This document shows, piece after piece, positions 53,887-63,236 of a DNA stretch of 64,000 nucleotides. Source of the DNA: Stygiolobus caldivivus (GTDB taxonomy: Archaea > Thermoproteota > Thermoprotei_A > Sulfolobales > Sulfolobaceae); NCBI RefSeq assembly GCF_019704315.1, contig NZ_AP024597.1:620001-684000 (forward strand), in the 5' to 3' direction. The notes under the pieces are model-generated. The model was not told where the DNA came from. It did no database searches and worked only from the letters and a program-made list of their open reading frames with translations. The translations under genes and the position numbers were made by a program. Every line of letters starts with the position of its first letter. Position 1 is the stretch's first letter.

Positions 53887-56211
53887 GTGGAAAGAGAACA
53901 GTTCTTTCAGCTTCTTAGGGAAGGAATAGAGGACGGTAGGGAGAGATATTATAGAAATTTAGTCTATATTGAAGACGCGAATAATTATGTTAGTCTGGCA
54001 AAAGAAGTACTAACACTTTATCTTACACTCAATCCTGAAGCACAAGTCGCATATGCGTTTCACCCATGGGTAAAGGGTTCCAAAGACAGGATGAAGGAAT
54101 TAAGAACGATATGTAAGAACTTTATAGACATTGATTACTCCTCTTCAGAAAGGTATTTAGGAGCTACATTTGATGTCGTAATCCTTGACCTAGTAGATAA
54201 CTTCGAGCCCAACTACGTAGGCAGACTTGTTGACTTAGCTAGAGGAGGAGGTCTTATAATACTTTATACTAACTCGTTGGCAGAAGGAAAGGTCTTCAGG
54301 AGTTCATTAATAAAGGCTGGAAAAATAAGGGATATATATGAAAGGAGGTTTATAAGGAAGTTAAACGAACACGAAGGGATATTCACTATTATTAACTCAG
54401 TCTATAATGCTAAACCATTTAAAGGTAAACTGGGCGAAAGGCCAAGGCCTGTAGTACCTAATAATCCAATCATGCCTGAACCCCTTCATAATCTTTGTAT
54501 GAGCCCTGACCAGAACCGTGTCCTTGACTCATTCATTAATTTGAGGGGAGCAAATCGTCGCGTTTTAGTGATTACGGCTTCTAGGGGAAGGGGTAAGAGT
54601 GCAATAACTGGTTTAGGACTTGCCGGGTACTTATATAAGCTATCCACAAGAGAGAGAGGAAAAAAGCTTAAAATAGTAATTACTGCCCCTTCAATTTCTA
54701 GTACTTCTCAGACAATGGAGTTCTTAAAAAGAGGTCTGGAAGTACTCGGAATTAGACATAAGGAGAAGAGGTCTAACTTAGGCTTCATAAATTCGATAGA
54801 AGGGGACTTTTTTAAGGTATTTTTTGAAGCTCCAGAAGCAGTTTTAGAAACTGAAGGTGATATGCTTGTTATCGACGAGGCTGCAGCCGTCGGCATAGGG
54901 ATAATAGACTCAGCGTTAAAGATCTGGAGAAAAGTAGTTTTGGTGACTACTGTTCACGGTTATGAAGGGTCTGGTAAAGCTTTTCTAAGGTATTTAAATA
55001 GGGTATTGAAACTCAGGAAAGCTTCAGTGTATTGGCAAGAAATGCGTAGGCCATTAAGGTATAGTGAGGGTGACCCAATAGAGAGGTGGCTTTATGATAC
55101 TCTTTTACTTGACGCAGAACCTGAAGAGCCTGACAAAGAGAAGTTATCTGTACTGGAGTTCGAGACATTGAACCAAGACGAACTATTTCAAGAAGATACT
55201 AAACTGAGGCAAGTATATAGCATTTTGGTTACCGCACATTACCGTAATAATCCCAATGACCTAATGATAATGGCAGACGGAGTTCACCATAAGTTATTTT
55301 CTCTCTCCACTGTAGACGGAGCCCCTATAGGCGTAGTCCAAGTGGCTGAAGAGGGCGGGTTACCTGAAGATATGATAGATTCCGCTTTAAAAGGAGTGAC
55401 ATTTGACGGAGATCTTATTCCAGACCGCTTGATTAAGCACTCAAGGCTCAAAGAGTTTGGGAGGATGAAGGGATGGAGGGTAGTCAGGATCGCAATTATG
55501 CAGGAACTCCAAGATAAGGGATTTGGTAGCGAGATATTAAAAATGGTTATCGAAAGCGGAAAATCTCAAGGGCTAGATTGGATAGGCTCAGCTTTTATGG
55601 GTGACGTGAGGGTCATTAACTTCTGGGTTAAAAACGGGTTTAGGATAGTCCATGTATCTCCTAAGAGAAACGAAAAACTAGGAGATTTCCCTGTCGTAGT
55701 AATCTATCCCCTTAGCGAAATAGCGAAAGAAGCTGTAGAGGTTGCATCTTACATTTTGAAAGATAAGGTCCTTAATACAATTCATGATGTGTATTTTAGC
55801 ATGGACCCAGAAGTAGCTAGAATAATAATATATGGGACGAGGGCACATAAAGAAATAAAAATTAACAAGATTTATTTAGATAAAGCAGTAGCTTTTGTAC
55901 AAGGGGTTAGCCCGTATGAATCTTCAGCGGACGGAATACATATGTTAACCCTAAAGTATTTTTGGGACTCTAAGAGGGACTGGAGCTTAACCCCTGAAGA
56001 GGAGACATTATTAATAGCAAAGGTCTTACAAGGAAGACCGTGGAGGTTTACATCTGCATCTTTAAGGTCTAACCGGACCCAAGTAAATGAAATGTTGTAC
56101 GAGATAGTTGCGCAGTTACTCATTAAATATTATGGTATAACCGCTGACGTTAAAACTGGGGTAGAGTTAAAGGATATTATAAGTGATGATATTCACAACA
56201 CGGAACAGTGA
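53887..56211 (+). CDS. tmcA: tRNA(Met) cytidine acetyltransferase TmcA
   Basis: A 774-residue RNA acetyltransferase forming N4-acetylcytidine with acetyl-CoA and ATP. It is abundant in RNAs of thermophilic archaea. Domain order: N-terminal DUF1726 (~1-200), helicase core with P-loop ASRGRGKSAITGLGLAG (~232-248) and Walker B VIDEAAAVGIG (~328-338), GNAT domain with RIAIMQELQDKGFGSEIL (~537-554), and a C-terminal tRNA-binding region. GTG start 5 bases after the MazG gene. Complete length for archaeal TmcA. Confidence 0.93.
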   Translation: MEREQFFQLLREGIEDGRERYYRNLVYIEDANNYVSLAKEVLTLYLTLNPEAQVAYAFHPWVKGSKDRMKELRTICKNFIDIDYSSSERYLGATFDVVILDLVDNFEPNYVGRLVDLARGGGLIILYTNSLAEGKVFRSSLIKAGKIRDIYERRFIRKLNEHEGIFTIINSVYNAKPFKGKLGERPRPVVPNNPIMPEPLHNLCMSPDQNRVLDSFINLRGANRRVLVITASRGRGKSAITGLGLAGYLYKLSTRERGKKLKIVITAPSISSTSQTMEFLKRGLEVLGIRHKEKRSNLGFINSIEGDFFKVFFEAPEAVLETEGDMLVIDEAAAVGIGIIDSALKIWRKVVLVTTVHGYEGSGKAFLRYLNRVLKLRKASVYWQEMRRPLRYSEGDPIERWLYDTLLLDAEPEEPDKEKLSVLEFETLNQDELFQEDTKLRQVYSILVTAHYRNNPNDLMIMADGVHHKLFSLSTVDGAPIGVVQVAEEGGLPEDMIDSALKGVTFDGDLIPDRLIKHSRLKEFGRMKGWRVVRIAIMQELQDKGFGSEILKMVIESGKSQGLDWIGSAFMGDVRVINFWVKNGFRIVHVSPKRNEKLGDFPVVVIYPLSEIAKEAVEVASYILKDKVLNTIHDVYFSMDPEVARIIIYGTRAHKEIKINKIYLDKAVAFVQGVSPYESSADGIHMLTLKYFWDSKRDWSLTPEEETLLIAKVLQGRPWRFTSASLRSNRTQVNEMLYEIVAQLLIKYYGITADVKTGVELKDIISDDIHNTEQ

Positions 56212-56270
56212 AGAAATGCACCTCAACTGAAAAATTGTGAGAATTAAAAAATAAGATGATAAAAAAGATT

Positions 56271-57053
56271 TTACGCAAATAGTAATGATACTACTACAGC
56301 TAATGACAAAAGCTGATGAAGCCCTATCAATATGCCAGGTTTCTCAGGGTTTTTGTTGATCGCTCTATATGTCAGTATACCAATAGCTGCCTCAGCTAAC
56401 CCGAATCCTAAGCTAATCCACATGTTAAGGTATATAAGTGCTATAAAGAATATTATAGCCGCTATCCCGTGTATCGCCCATGCCCACTGTAATTTATTTT
56501 TAGGCCTCCTAACATCACCAATACTTAATCTCATTCTTCTTGTCCCAGTGACTACACCACCCATAAATATGACAAAGTAGAGGAAATGGGGTGGTATTAT
56601 AGCGTTCTCCAAGAAACTTATGAAGCTAGATGCTGGAAAACCTGTAGCCAAGAGAAGGTAACTTACAAACGTAGTATAGGCAGCTATGTCGTGAAACCCT
56701 TGGAATATAGACGGGAGTTTTCCAGCTAATACGTATAGAGTAGCCATGCCTAATAAGGCCGTAAAGATTATACTTATGAAGCCTACTAATGTAATCATAT
56801 TAAAATCTGTAATCAAAAGCGTTAATGATATTAAGCCTACTAAGGTTGCAGATATCCTATGAATAGCTTCAGGATCGCCTTTAAACGCCACATCCATCAT
56901 ATTTCTGGTATAGGGCCAGTTTGTACCAAGAGATAAACCATAACCATATCCTTCTACTATTCCTCCTAGGACTATAGTCGTAGCAGCTAACCCAGAGTCC
57001 AGATATGCTAACACTGCATAGGGGAAACTTGGTATCATAGATATAAATTTCAT
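56271..57053 (-). CDS. CtaA/COX15-like heme A synthase family protein
   Basis: A 260-residue membrane protein with about eight helices in two similar halves. Four histidines stand in helix positions as in CtaA: EAIHRISATLVG (~H81), FQGFHDIAAYT, WAIHGIAAI and LIGLHQLLSLAV. These bind the two hemes in heme A synthase. Sulfolobales terminal oxidases carry modified A-type hemes, so the role in heme hydroxylation is plausible. Sequence is divergent from bacterial CtaA, and the call is by motif. Convergent with tmcA. Confidence 0.7.
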   Translation of the reverse strand: MKFISMIPSFPYAVLAYLDSGLAATTIVLGGIVEGYGYGLSLGTNWPYTRNMMDVAFKGDPEAIHRISATLVGLISLTLLITDFNMITLVGFISIIFTALLGMATLYVLAGKLPSIFQGFHDIAAYTTFVSYLLLATGFPASSFISFLENAIIPPHFLYFVIFMGGVVTGTRRMRLSIGDVRRPKNKLQWAWAIHGIAAIIFFIALIYLNMWISLGFGLAEAAIGILTYRAINKNPEKPGILIGLHQLLSLAVVVSLLFA

Positions 57054-57157
57054 AGTTAGTTTAAAAAACCTTGCACGTTTAATTAAATCGTCTTGAATTA
57101 TTTCTCTATATGAAAATTTTTAAGTGAGTACCTAAAAAGTGAGGAAAAGTTTTAAAA

Positions 57158-57553
57158 TTATTCTAGGTTTTCAAACATATCGTCTACAGCCCTAGCTATA
57201 TCTCTAATTGAAATTATGCCAGTAAGTTCTCCCTTATCATTAACTACTGGTAAGTGCCTAATATTAAATTGTCTCATTAACGCTAATGCTCCAGTAATAG
57301 GGGAATCCTCCTTGATAGTTATAAGGGACGCTGTCATAAATTCTTCCGCTTTTGTATCAAGTTTCTTACCTTTCCCTATAGCTCTAACTACATCTCGTTC
57401 TGTTATTATCCCTACCGGTTTTCCGTTTTCTACCACAATCACTGAACCTATGTTTTTTTCCGTCATAGTCTTGGCGACTTCATACAAAATAGTGTCCTTG
57501 TTTACTGTTATGACCGAGCTTTTCATATATTCTTTTACGACTTCCTCTGACAT
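57158..57553 (-). CDS. CBS-domain-pair protein
   Basis: A 131-residue protein of two CBS motifs (VAKTMTEKNIGSVIVVENGKPVGIITERDVV and ALALMRQFNIRHLPVVNDKGELTGIISIRDI). Similar in size and layout to the CBS protein at 29043 but in a different context. Binds adenine nucleotides or related ligands in the family; its partner is not identifiable here. Confidence 0.87.
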   Translation of the reverse strand: MSEEVVKEYMKSSVITVNKDTILYEVAKTMTEKNIGSVIVVENGKPVGIITERDVVRAIGKGKKLDTKAEEFMTASLITIKEDSPITGALALMRQFNIRHLPVVNDKGELTGIISIRDIARAVDDMFENLE

Positions 57554-58054
57554 GTTAAATAATATCTCTATAAAGATTAATAAAACTTCTGAGTACGATA
57601 CCGATAGTTTAAACCGCTAAAATTTCGTCAAAGCAAATTTTATGGTTACCAAGGTAAATGGGATCTTTCATAGCTATTTTGGGATTTATATTTGTCTAAA
57701 TAGAATGAGATCATTACATTAAATACACACTAAGCAATATTAACACATAGTAAGTGTAAAAGCGTAAGGCGATGAGTTAATAACTTAGTTTAGTTAGTAA
57801 TAAATTAGTTTACCCAAAATGATCTTTCGTAAACTATATTATTTGTGCATTGAATTTATTAATTTTATGGGTAAAATTATAATTCATAAAGGGCGGATGA
57901 AAGACCCTATAGAGCTAGCTTATTCACACTAATCCCAAATTACATAAAAATAAAGATATATAATAATAATGGAAATTTACTCAACTTATTTATTACTAAA
58001 AAGTTTTGATTTTTCAAATAAACTTTTTTAGAGGCGAGAGAGAAAACTAAACTT
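57554..58054. other. Intergenic region between CBS and htpX genes
   Basis: About 500 bases, very AT-rich. Only 21-26 codon frames (ATG 57642, ATG 57868), without a TATA box at leaderless spacing. T-rich DNA (AACTTTTTTAG) before htpX. Nothing else is supported. Confidence 0.5.
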
Positions 58055-59029
58055 ATGATAAAACAGCTAGTGAAATTTAGATTAGGAATGATAAGTGCGC
58101 TAATCGGTACAGTAGCTTTAGGGTTTCTACTTATTTTCGGGATTTTAGGTTATTTTCTAGGATTTTCGGAAGTTCCTTATATAATAACTGGTGCTTTAAT
58201 AATACTTACCGCAATATCTATACTACAGTGGCTTTTCGGTCCTGCGTTAATCAAGTCGATCTATAAGCTGCACCAAATTTCTCCACAAGACCCTACTTAC
58301 GGGTGGGTATATAATATCGTGCAGGAAGTCGCGGTTTATAATAGAATTTCTCCTCCAAAAGTGTACCTAGCTGACGTACCTTTTCCCAATGCTTTTGCAT
58401 TTAGCAGCCCGTTATATGGAAAGAATGTTGCCATAACTCTACCGTTATTAAGGATTTTAACTCCAGAAGAGATAAAGGCAGTTCTAGGTCATGAGCTAGG
58501 CCATCTAAAACATAGAGATACCGAGTTACTCCTTGCTGTAGGTTTAATACCTACCCTCCTTTACTGGATAGGGTACTCGCTATGGTGGAGTGGATTCTTA
58601 GGTGGGGGTGGAGGAAGAAATAATAATAGTGGTGGATCTTTATTTTTAGTAGGGATTTTGCTTATCGGGATAAGCTACTTGTTCAGTTTACTAGTATTAT
58701 TTTTGAACAGGATGAGGGAGTCCTATGCTGATATTAACGCGGCCCTTACTGTTCCGCAAGGTGCTAAGAACTTACAGACAGCATTGGCGAAAATAGTGAT
58801 ATCGAGTAACCCTAAAGTGTTAGAAAAAATGAAAAGGACAGCTGGGGGAAGTATAGGAAAGATGTTGTTCTTCTCTTCCTTAGAGGGTCAAAATATAAGT
58901 TCTTGGGATGCCGAAGAACTTATACAATATTGGAGGACACAAAAAGTAGGTATATTAAGCGATTTCTTAAGTGATCACCCTCATCCGGCTAAAAGAATAA
59001 AGATGTTAGACAAGTTCTATTTCCACTGA
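58055..59029 (+). CDS. htpX: Protease HtpX homolog (M48)
   Basis: A 324-residue membrane zinc protease for quality control of membrane proteins. Two N-terminal helices (~15-70), zinc motif [14 protein letters not shown] (~146-159), two central helices, third ligand in [13 protein letters not shown] (~222-234) and the C-terminal [14 protein letters not shown] (~305-318). [14 protein letters not shown] loop separates the middle helices. It is the regular HtpX of the genome window, unlike the divergent one at 10242. A T-run ends it. Confidence 0.93.
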   Translation: MIKQLVKFRLGMISALIGTVALGFLLIFGILGYFLGFSEVPYIITGALIILTAISILQWLFGPALIKSIYKLHQISPQDPTYGWVYNIVQEVAVYNRISPPKVYLADVPFPNAFAFSSPLYGKNVAITLPLLRILTPEEIKAVLGHELGHLKHRDTELLLAVGLIPTLLYWIGYSLWWSGFLGGGGGRNNNSGGSLFLVGILLIGISYLFSLLVLFLNRMRESYADINAALTVPQGAKNLQTALAKIVISSNPKVLEKMKRTAGGSIGKMLFFSSLEGQNISSWDAEELIQYWRTQKVGILSDFLSDHPHPAKRIKMLDKFYFH

Positions 59030-59034
59030 AAGTC

Positions 59035-59042
59035 TTTTTTTT
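59035..59042 (+). terminator. T8 terminator after htpX
   Basis: Eight T residues six bases after the htpX stop, before the convergent GMP synthase gene. Confidence 0.5.
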
Positions 59043-59045
59043 ACT

Positions 59046-60167
59046 CTACTCAAACTCTATTGTAGCTGGGGGTTTGGTAGTAATATCGTATACAACCTCT
59101 TTTATATTTTTAGATATAGAAAGTATTTCATTAGATATCTTGCCCAGTAAACCCCAATCTATTTTAGCAAAGTCTGCTGTCATAAAATCTTGGGTCAAGA
59201 CAGCCCTTATGCCTATTGAGTATTTCCCTTCGTTGTAACCATCTGCGACTTTAGTTACCACATGAGTAATATCGCTTGACGTTACTTTCTCCATTACTCT
59301 TCTAAGCCTCTCATAATCTTTATAATCGCAATCAACTTTAGCAATTCTTCCATAAGCCCTAACATCACCTTTTACTCCAGTGGCTTTAGCGGTATAAGTA
59401 TATACATCGCAACCAACTTCTTTAGAGATTTCTGGATCATAATTAGAATGTGAATCAAAAATCACCGCAAAATACTGGGAATAGTCTTCCTGTTCCAAAT
59501 ATTTCTCTACTATTGATGTTGCTTTCCTAACTATTTCTAATTTCTCTCTAGATACTCCTCCAACTACTCTAACCAGTAAACCTGGTCCAGGAAAAGGTTG
59601 TCTATTGTATATCTCTCTAGGTAGTCCCAGATATCTTGCAAGGTCTCTTACTTCATTCTTGTATAAATCTGCTAATGGTTCAACTACTTTAAATCCCCAA
59701 GTTTTTTCAGTGTCAATACCTAATTGTACTAAGACGTTATGTTGTGTCTTAATACCTCCTTGGGTCTCCACCCAATCTGCAGCTATTGTACCTTGAATTA
59801 GATATTTAGCTTGATATTTTTTAACTAATTCAGATAAAGTATTATAAAATAACTCTCTGAATTTTTTTCTCTTTTCTTCAGCGTCGTCTTTCCCTTCTAG
59901 TTCTGAAAGGAATTTCTCACTAACATTAACCACTTGAAGTGGCATGAGGTCACTTACCATTGCCTTAACTTTTTCAGCTTCATTTTCCCTGAGGAAACCT
60001 GTGTCGATCATTATAGGTATAACTTTATTTCCTAAGAGCCGATATGCTAAAGCTGCAGCTGTAGTACTGTCCACGCCTCCACTCACAGCAGCTACAGCTT
60101 TTCCATCAACTATTTGTTCTAACTGGGGTTTTACTTCTTCAATGAACTTAACAGGGTCGAATAGCAT
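59046..60167 (-). CDS. guaA: GMP synthase, ATP-pyrophosphatase subunit
   Basis: A 373-residue PP-loop subunit (GuaAb) that aminates XMP to GMP, using ammonia from a separate glutaminase subunit. PP-loop [20 protein letters not shown] (~23-42), [19 protein letters not shown] (~135-153), and the dimerisation domain with [14 protein letters not shown] (~194-207), ending in the XMP-binding [11 protein letters not shown]. The glutaminase half is not attached, as is usual in many archaea, and not found nearby. Convergent with htpX. Confidence 0.93.
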   Translation of the reverse strand: MLFDPVKFIEEVKPQLEQIVDGKAVAAVSGGVDSTTAAALAYRLLGNKVIPIMIDTGFLRENEAEKVKAMVSDLMPLQVVNVSEKFLSELEGKDDAEEKRKKFRELFYNTLSELVKKYQAKYLIQGTIAADWVETQGGIKTQHNVLVQLGIDTEKTWGFKVVEPLADLYKNEVRDLARYLGLPREIYNRQPFPGPGLLVRVVGGVSREKLEIVRKATSIVEKYLEQEDYSQYFAVIFDSHSNYDPEISKEVGCDVYTYTAKATGVKGDVRAYGRIAKVDCDYKDYERLRRVMEKVTSSDITHVVTKVADGYNEGKYSIGIRAVLTQDFMTADFAKIDWGLLGKISNEILSISKNIKEVVYDITTKPPATIEFE

Positions 60168-60212
60168 TTATATAAATGAGTAAAGTACTCCCTATTAAAA
60201 CCTACTATTTAT

Positions 60213-61604
60213 TTACTTACCTAAGTAAATATCCCTTATCTCATCAACGTGTAGGAATTTACTAATAAAATATGATACTCTTTCTATGTCTTTCTTCGCT
60301 TCTTCCTCAAAACTATCTGTATATATTTTTATTCCAAATTTTTCTCTTAAGATCTTCTGACCTCCCTTAGAAAATAAGGAACCGTGTACACTATACCCTA
60401 GATAATTATTGCTTTCACTTCCGTCTGGTTCTGAAACTTCTTTCGAACCTCTTTTCGTTATGTAAAATAAGGGTTTCTGTGAGTTAACGTATCTAATTCT
60501 CCCCCTCCTTATTTCATAGCCATTAACTTGTGCATCGGTCTCAGTTATTGAAATAATCTTATCTTTCTCATACACAGTTTCTACGTTTAAAAAACCCAGA
60601 CCTTCCACGCTTCTTTCCTTTATTTCTACATTATACGGGTCTACAATTTTTTTCCCCATTATCTGGAACCCACCGCATATACCAAGGACTTGTTTTTTCC
60701 TTATTACATCTAGGAATTTTTTCTCGACTAAAAATTTTAAGCTCTCAAGTGTGTTTTTACTCCCGGGTAAAATTATTAAGTCACTTTTAGATATTTCAGA
60801 TGGCTTCTTTACGAACCTAACACTCGCGTTAGAGTTACGAAATGCGGAGAACTCATTAAAGTTGCTCATATAAGGGTAAGAGATCACGCTTACCTCTATA
60901 TCCCCTTCTCCGAAATCTTTAACGTTCATAGAATCTTCGGGCATTATCAGGGGCTCATCAAATAAGGGTAAATAACCCATGTACTTCATCCCGGTCTTTT
61001 CTTCCAGCCATTTTATAGCGGGCTCGAGGTACTTCTCTTCGCCCCTGAACTTGTTTATAAGAAATCCCCTCAAATTTTTCCTGACTTCAGGGGGTAGTGT
61101 AAAGTAGGCACCTAATGCAGAAGTAAAAGCTCCTCCTCTATCAATATCTAGAGTAAGTATTATAGGGATGTTAAGTTCTCTTGAAAGACGTACGGCTGTG
61201 ATATCCTTTTCGACAAAGTTCGGCTCTATACCGCCAGCGGCTTCCACAACCATCTCGTCACGTATAAGGTTCTTTATCTTAACCCACACTCTAGGGAGAA
61301 ACTCATCATAATAATAACCTGCAGGAAAGCTCCCCAAAGGTTCTCCCATAAATACTATTTCAATTCCCCTTCCGTCTGGTTTTAATAAGACCGGGTTCAT
61401 ATACCTTTCAGGGTTTAGACCCGAGGAGATAGCCTGATAGGCTTGGATAAATGCTATCTCTCCGTGATCAAGTGTCGGGTAGCTGTTTAGCGACATGTTC
61501 TGTGCTTTAAAAGGAATTCCGGAAAATAATTTAACAAGCCCTGAGACAACAGTTGATTTACCCGAATCACTCATTGTGGAAGCTATTATAATTGCCATGT
61601 TCAT
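60213..61604 (-). CDS. cobQ: Cobyric acid synthase
   Basis: About 463 residues. Amidates adenosylcobyrinic acid diamide at b, d, e, g with glutamine. P-loop AIIIASTMSDSGKSTVVSGL close to the N-terminus, Walker-type IPIILTLDIDRGGAFTSAL, glutaminase domain with nucleophile in QVLGICGGFQIMGKKI (Cys ~316) and the histidine in YLGYSVHGSLF. ATG 61604 is preferred because a TATA box lies 24 bases upstream; ATG 61598 fits the family start equally. Divergent from cobS with only seven bases between the start codons. Confidence 0.9.
   Translation of the reverse strand: MNMAIIIASTMSDSGKSTVVSGLVKLFSGIPFKAQNMSLNSYPTLDHGEIAFIQAYQAISSGLNPERYMNPVLLKPDGRGIEIVFMGEPLGSFPAGYYYDEFLPRVWVKIKNLIRDEMVVEAAGGIEPNFVEKDITAVRLSRELNIPIILTLDIDRGGAFTSALGAYFTLPPEVRKNLRGFLINKFRGEEKYLEPAIKWLEEKTGMKYMGYLPLFDEPLIMPEDSMNVKDFGEGDIEVSVISYPYMSNFNEFSAFRNSNASVRFVKKPSEISKSDLIILPGSKNTLESLKFLVEKKFLDVIRKKQVLGICGGFQIMGKKIVDPYNVEIKERSVEGLGFLNVETVYEKDKIISITETDAQVNGYEIRRGRIRYVNSQKPLFYITKRGSKEVSEPDGSESNNYLGYSVHGSLFSKGGQKILREKFGIKIYTDSFEEEAKKDIERVSYFISKFLHVDEIRDIYLGK
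61583..61592 (+). promoter_or_regulatory. TATA box for cobS inside the cobQ start region
   Basis: CTATTATAAT, about 24 bases before GTG 61612; it lies within the first codons of divergent cobQ. Confidence 0.45.
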
Positions 61605-61611
61605 CAGATAA

Positions 61612-62364
61612 GTGAGAATGAGAGTATTTAAGGCGATTTTAGCACAGCTATCGTTCTTCACAATAATTCCTGCAGTCCAAATGCCTTTAGAAGATGTTGC
61701 TGATCTGTCGTTTACTTCTCCCCTGATCGTGGGTGGAATGACCGGAATTCTAGATTTCTTCTTCTTACTCGTTATGACAAAAATTCTAGGTAAATTTACC
61801 GTAATCCTTCTTATACCTTTCGTAGAGGTGATTAGGGGGTTCCATCACCTAGACGGCCTTTTAGACTATGGTGACGCTATAATGGTTAAGGACTATGACA
61901 AAAGGATAAGAGTCCTCCACGATGTCAATACTGGCTCTGGAGCTATAGGTCTATTATTGGTATATATTTTTGTCTTCGTCGTCGCCGTATTAAACCTACG
62001 GGTCTCTCTTTTGACCCTCCTTTCAGCTGAAGTGCTCAGTAGGGCGTCCGCACTAACGTTACTCTCGGTCATGAAGCCAATAGAAGGGAGCTTTTTAGCT
62101 AAGGTATTTTACAGTAGGTCAAAGAAGTGGTGGAAAATTACCTTTATCCAAATGGAAGTTCTAATCTTTTCTACGGTACCTTTGATTATAACGTATGTCC
62201 TCCTCACCGCCTTCTTCTTTATACTAGGAGAAAGAACTCTCAAGGGGTCATCAGGGGACTACATAGGCTTCATTATAACTTTATCTTTCCCACTTTATTT
62301 ACTAGTAGCTGATAAGTATTGTTACCAGTACTCTATCTTGCAATTGCTCTTGACCTTACATTAG
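61612..62364 (+). CDS. cobS: Cobalamin synthase (adenosylcobinamide-GDP ribazoletransferase)
   Basis: A 250-residue membrane enzyme joining AdoCbi-GDP with alpha-ribazole, the last step of the nucleotide loop. Family motif RGFHHLDGLLDYGDAIM (~78-94) is clear, with about seven helices. GTG 61612 or ATG 61618 may be the start. It overlaps cbiB by 46 bases. Its promoter appears to be embedded in cobQ. Corrinoid synthesis genes are here split in two divergent units. Confidence 0.92.
   Translation: MRMRVFKAILAQLSFFTIIPAVQMPLEDVADLSFTSPLIVGGMTGILDFFFLLVMTKILGKFTVILLIPFVEVIRGFHHLDGLLDYGDAIMVKDYDKRIRVLHDVNTGSGAIGLLLVYIFVFVVAVLNLRVSLLTLLSAEVLSRASALTLLSVMKPIEGSFLAKVFYSRSKKWWKITFIQMEVLIFSTVPLIITYVLLTAFFFILGERTLKGSSGDYIGFIITLSFPLYLLVADKYCYQYSILQLLLTLH
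61624..61632 (-). promoter_or_regulatory. TATA box for cobQ inside the cobS coding start
   Basis: CTTAAATAC on the minus strand, 24 bases before ATG 61604; it overlaps cobS codons 5-7. Confidence 0.45.
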
Positions 62365-63236
62365 GCGAGCCACCAATATGGATTCACCCAGTAGTCTGGA
62401 GCGGTAAAATATCCGAGAGGTTAATTATCCCCTATAAAGGTAGAGCGTACGGAGTTTTTCTCTGGTCTTTCTCTGTTCTCCCCATCTTATTCCTGTTGTC
62501 TTTAATTTTCTTTATCCCATGTGTTGCAGTGGAGTTAATCTTAGCCGTGGTTTTCCTTAAGACAACTTTCTCTATAAAAATGCTTTATGAATTAGTGAAG
62601 AGGTCTGCTCCAGTAACTGAAGAGTCTAGGAAATATACTCAACAATTGGTTAGGCGAAATGTTTATGAACTCGACGAAGGTCACGTAATTTCGGCAGCTA
62701 TAGAGTCCCTATTCGAAAGCCTCGTAGATGGTATAACAGCTCCCTTATTTTGGTTTTTAATTTTCGGTTTCCCTGGAGCACTGTTACAGAGGTTAGCAAA
62801 CACTATGGACTCGATGGTAGGGTATAAGACTCAAGAACTAAAGGACGAGGGGTGGTTTTCGGCTACCGTAGATACCGTGCTTAATTTTATCCCGGCAAGG
62901 TTGACAGCTCTTTTTATGATACTCTCAGCATTTCTATTGGGGATTAGGGTTAATGGAGTCTTACGTGCTATAAAAGAGAGTAGAATAGAAAGCCCGAACG
63001 CTAGATATCCTATAACTACGGCCGCAGCACTTTTGGGGGTTAGGTTAGAAAAACCTGGGTACTACAGCGTAGGGGATGGAGAACTTCCTAAGGAGAGGGA
63101 CTTAATAAGGGCCCTTAGTTTGTTTAAGGTGACTTTACTCCTTTATTTATTTTTTATTTCAGTCGTATATTATTATCTTTATGGCTTGTCCCTCTTTAGC
63201 TATCCTTACGGCCTCATTGAACTGATCAAGCGGTAG
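62319..63236 (+). CDS. cbiB: Adenosylcobinamide-phosphate synthase
   Basis: A 305-residue membrane enzyme attaching aminopropanol (phosphate) to cobyric acid. The N-terminal ALDLTLGEPPIWIHPVVWSGK (written in parts: ALDLTLGEPP, HPVVWSGK), VISAAIESLFESLVDGITAPLF region and RLANTMDSMVGYKTQ are diagnostic of CbiB/CobD. TTG start within the cobS end (46-base overlap). Its 3' end overlaps the convergent alcohol dehydrogenase gene by 78 bases, an unusually long overlap in which both frames are real. Confidence 0.9.
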   Translation: MLPVLYLAIALDLTLGEPPIWIHPVVWSGKISERLIIPYKGRAYGVFLWSFSVLPILFLLSLIFFIPCVAVELILAVVFLKTTFSIKMLYELVKRSAPVTEESRKYTQQLVRRNVYELDEGHVISAAIESLFESLVDGITAPLFWFLIFGFPGALLQRLANTMDSMVGYKTQELKDEGWFSATVDTVLNFIPARLTALFMILSAFLLGIRVNGVLRAIKESRIESPNARYPITTAAALLGVRLEKPGYYSVGDGELPKERDLIRALSLFKVTLLLYLFFISVVYYYLYGLSLFSYPYGLIELIKR

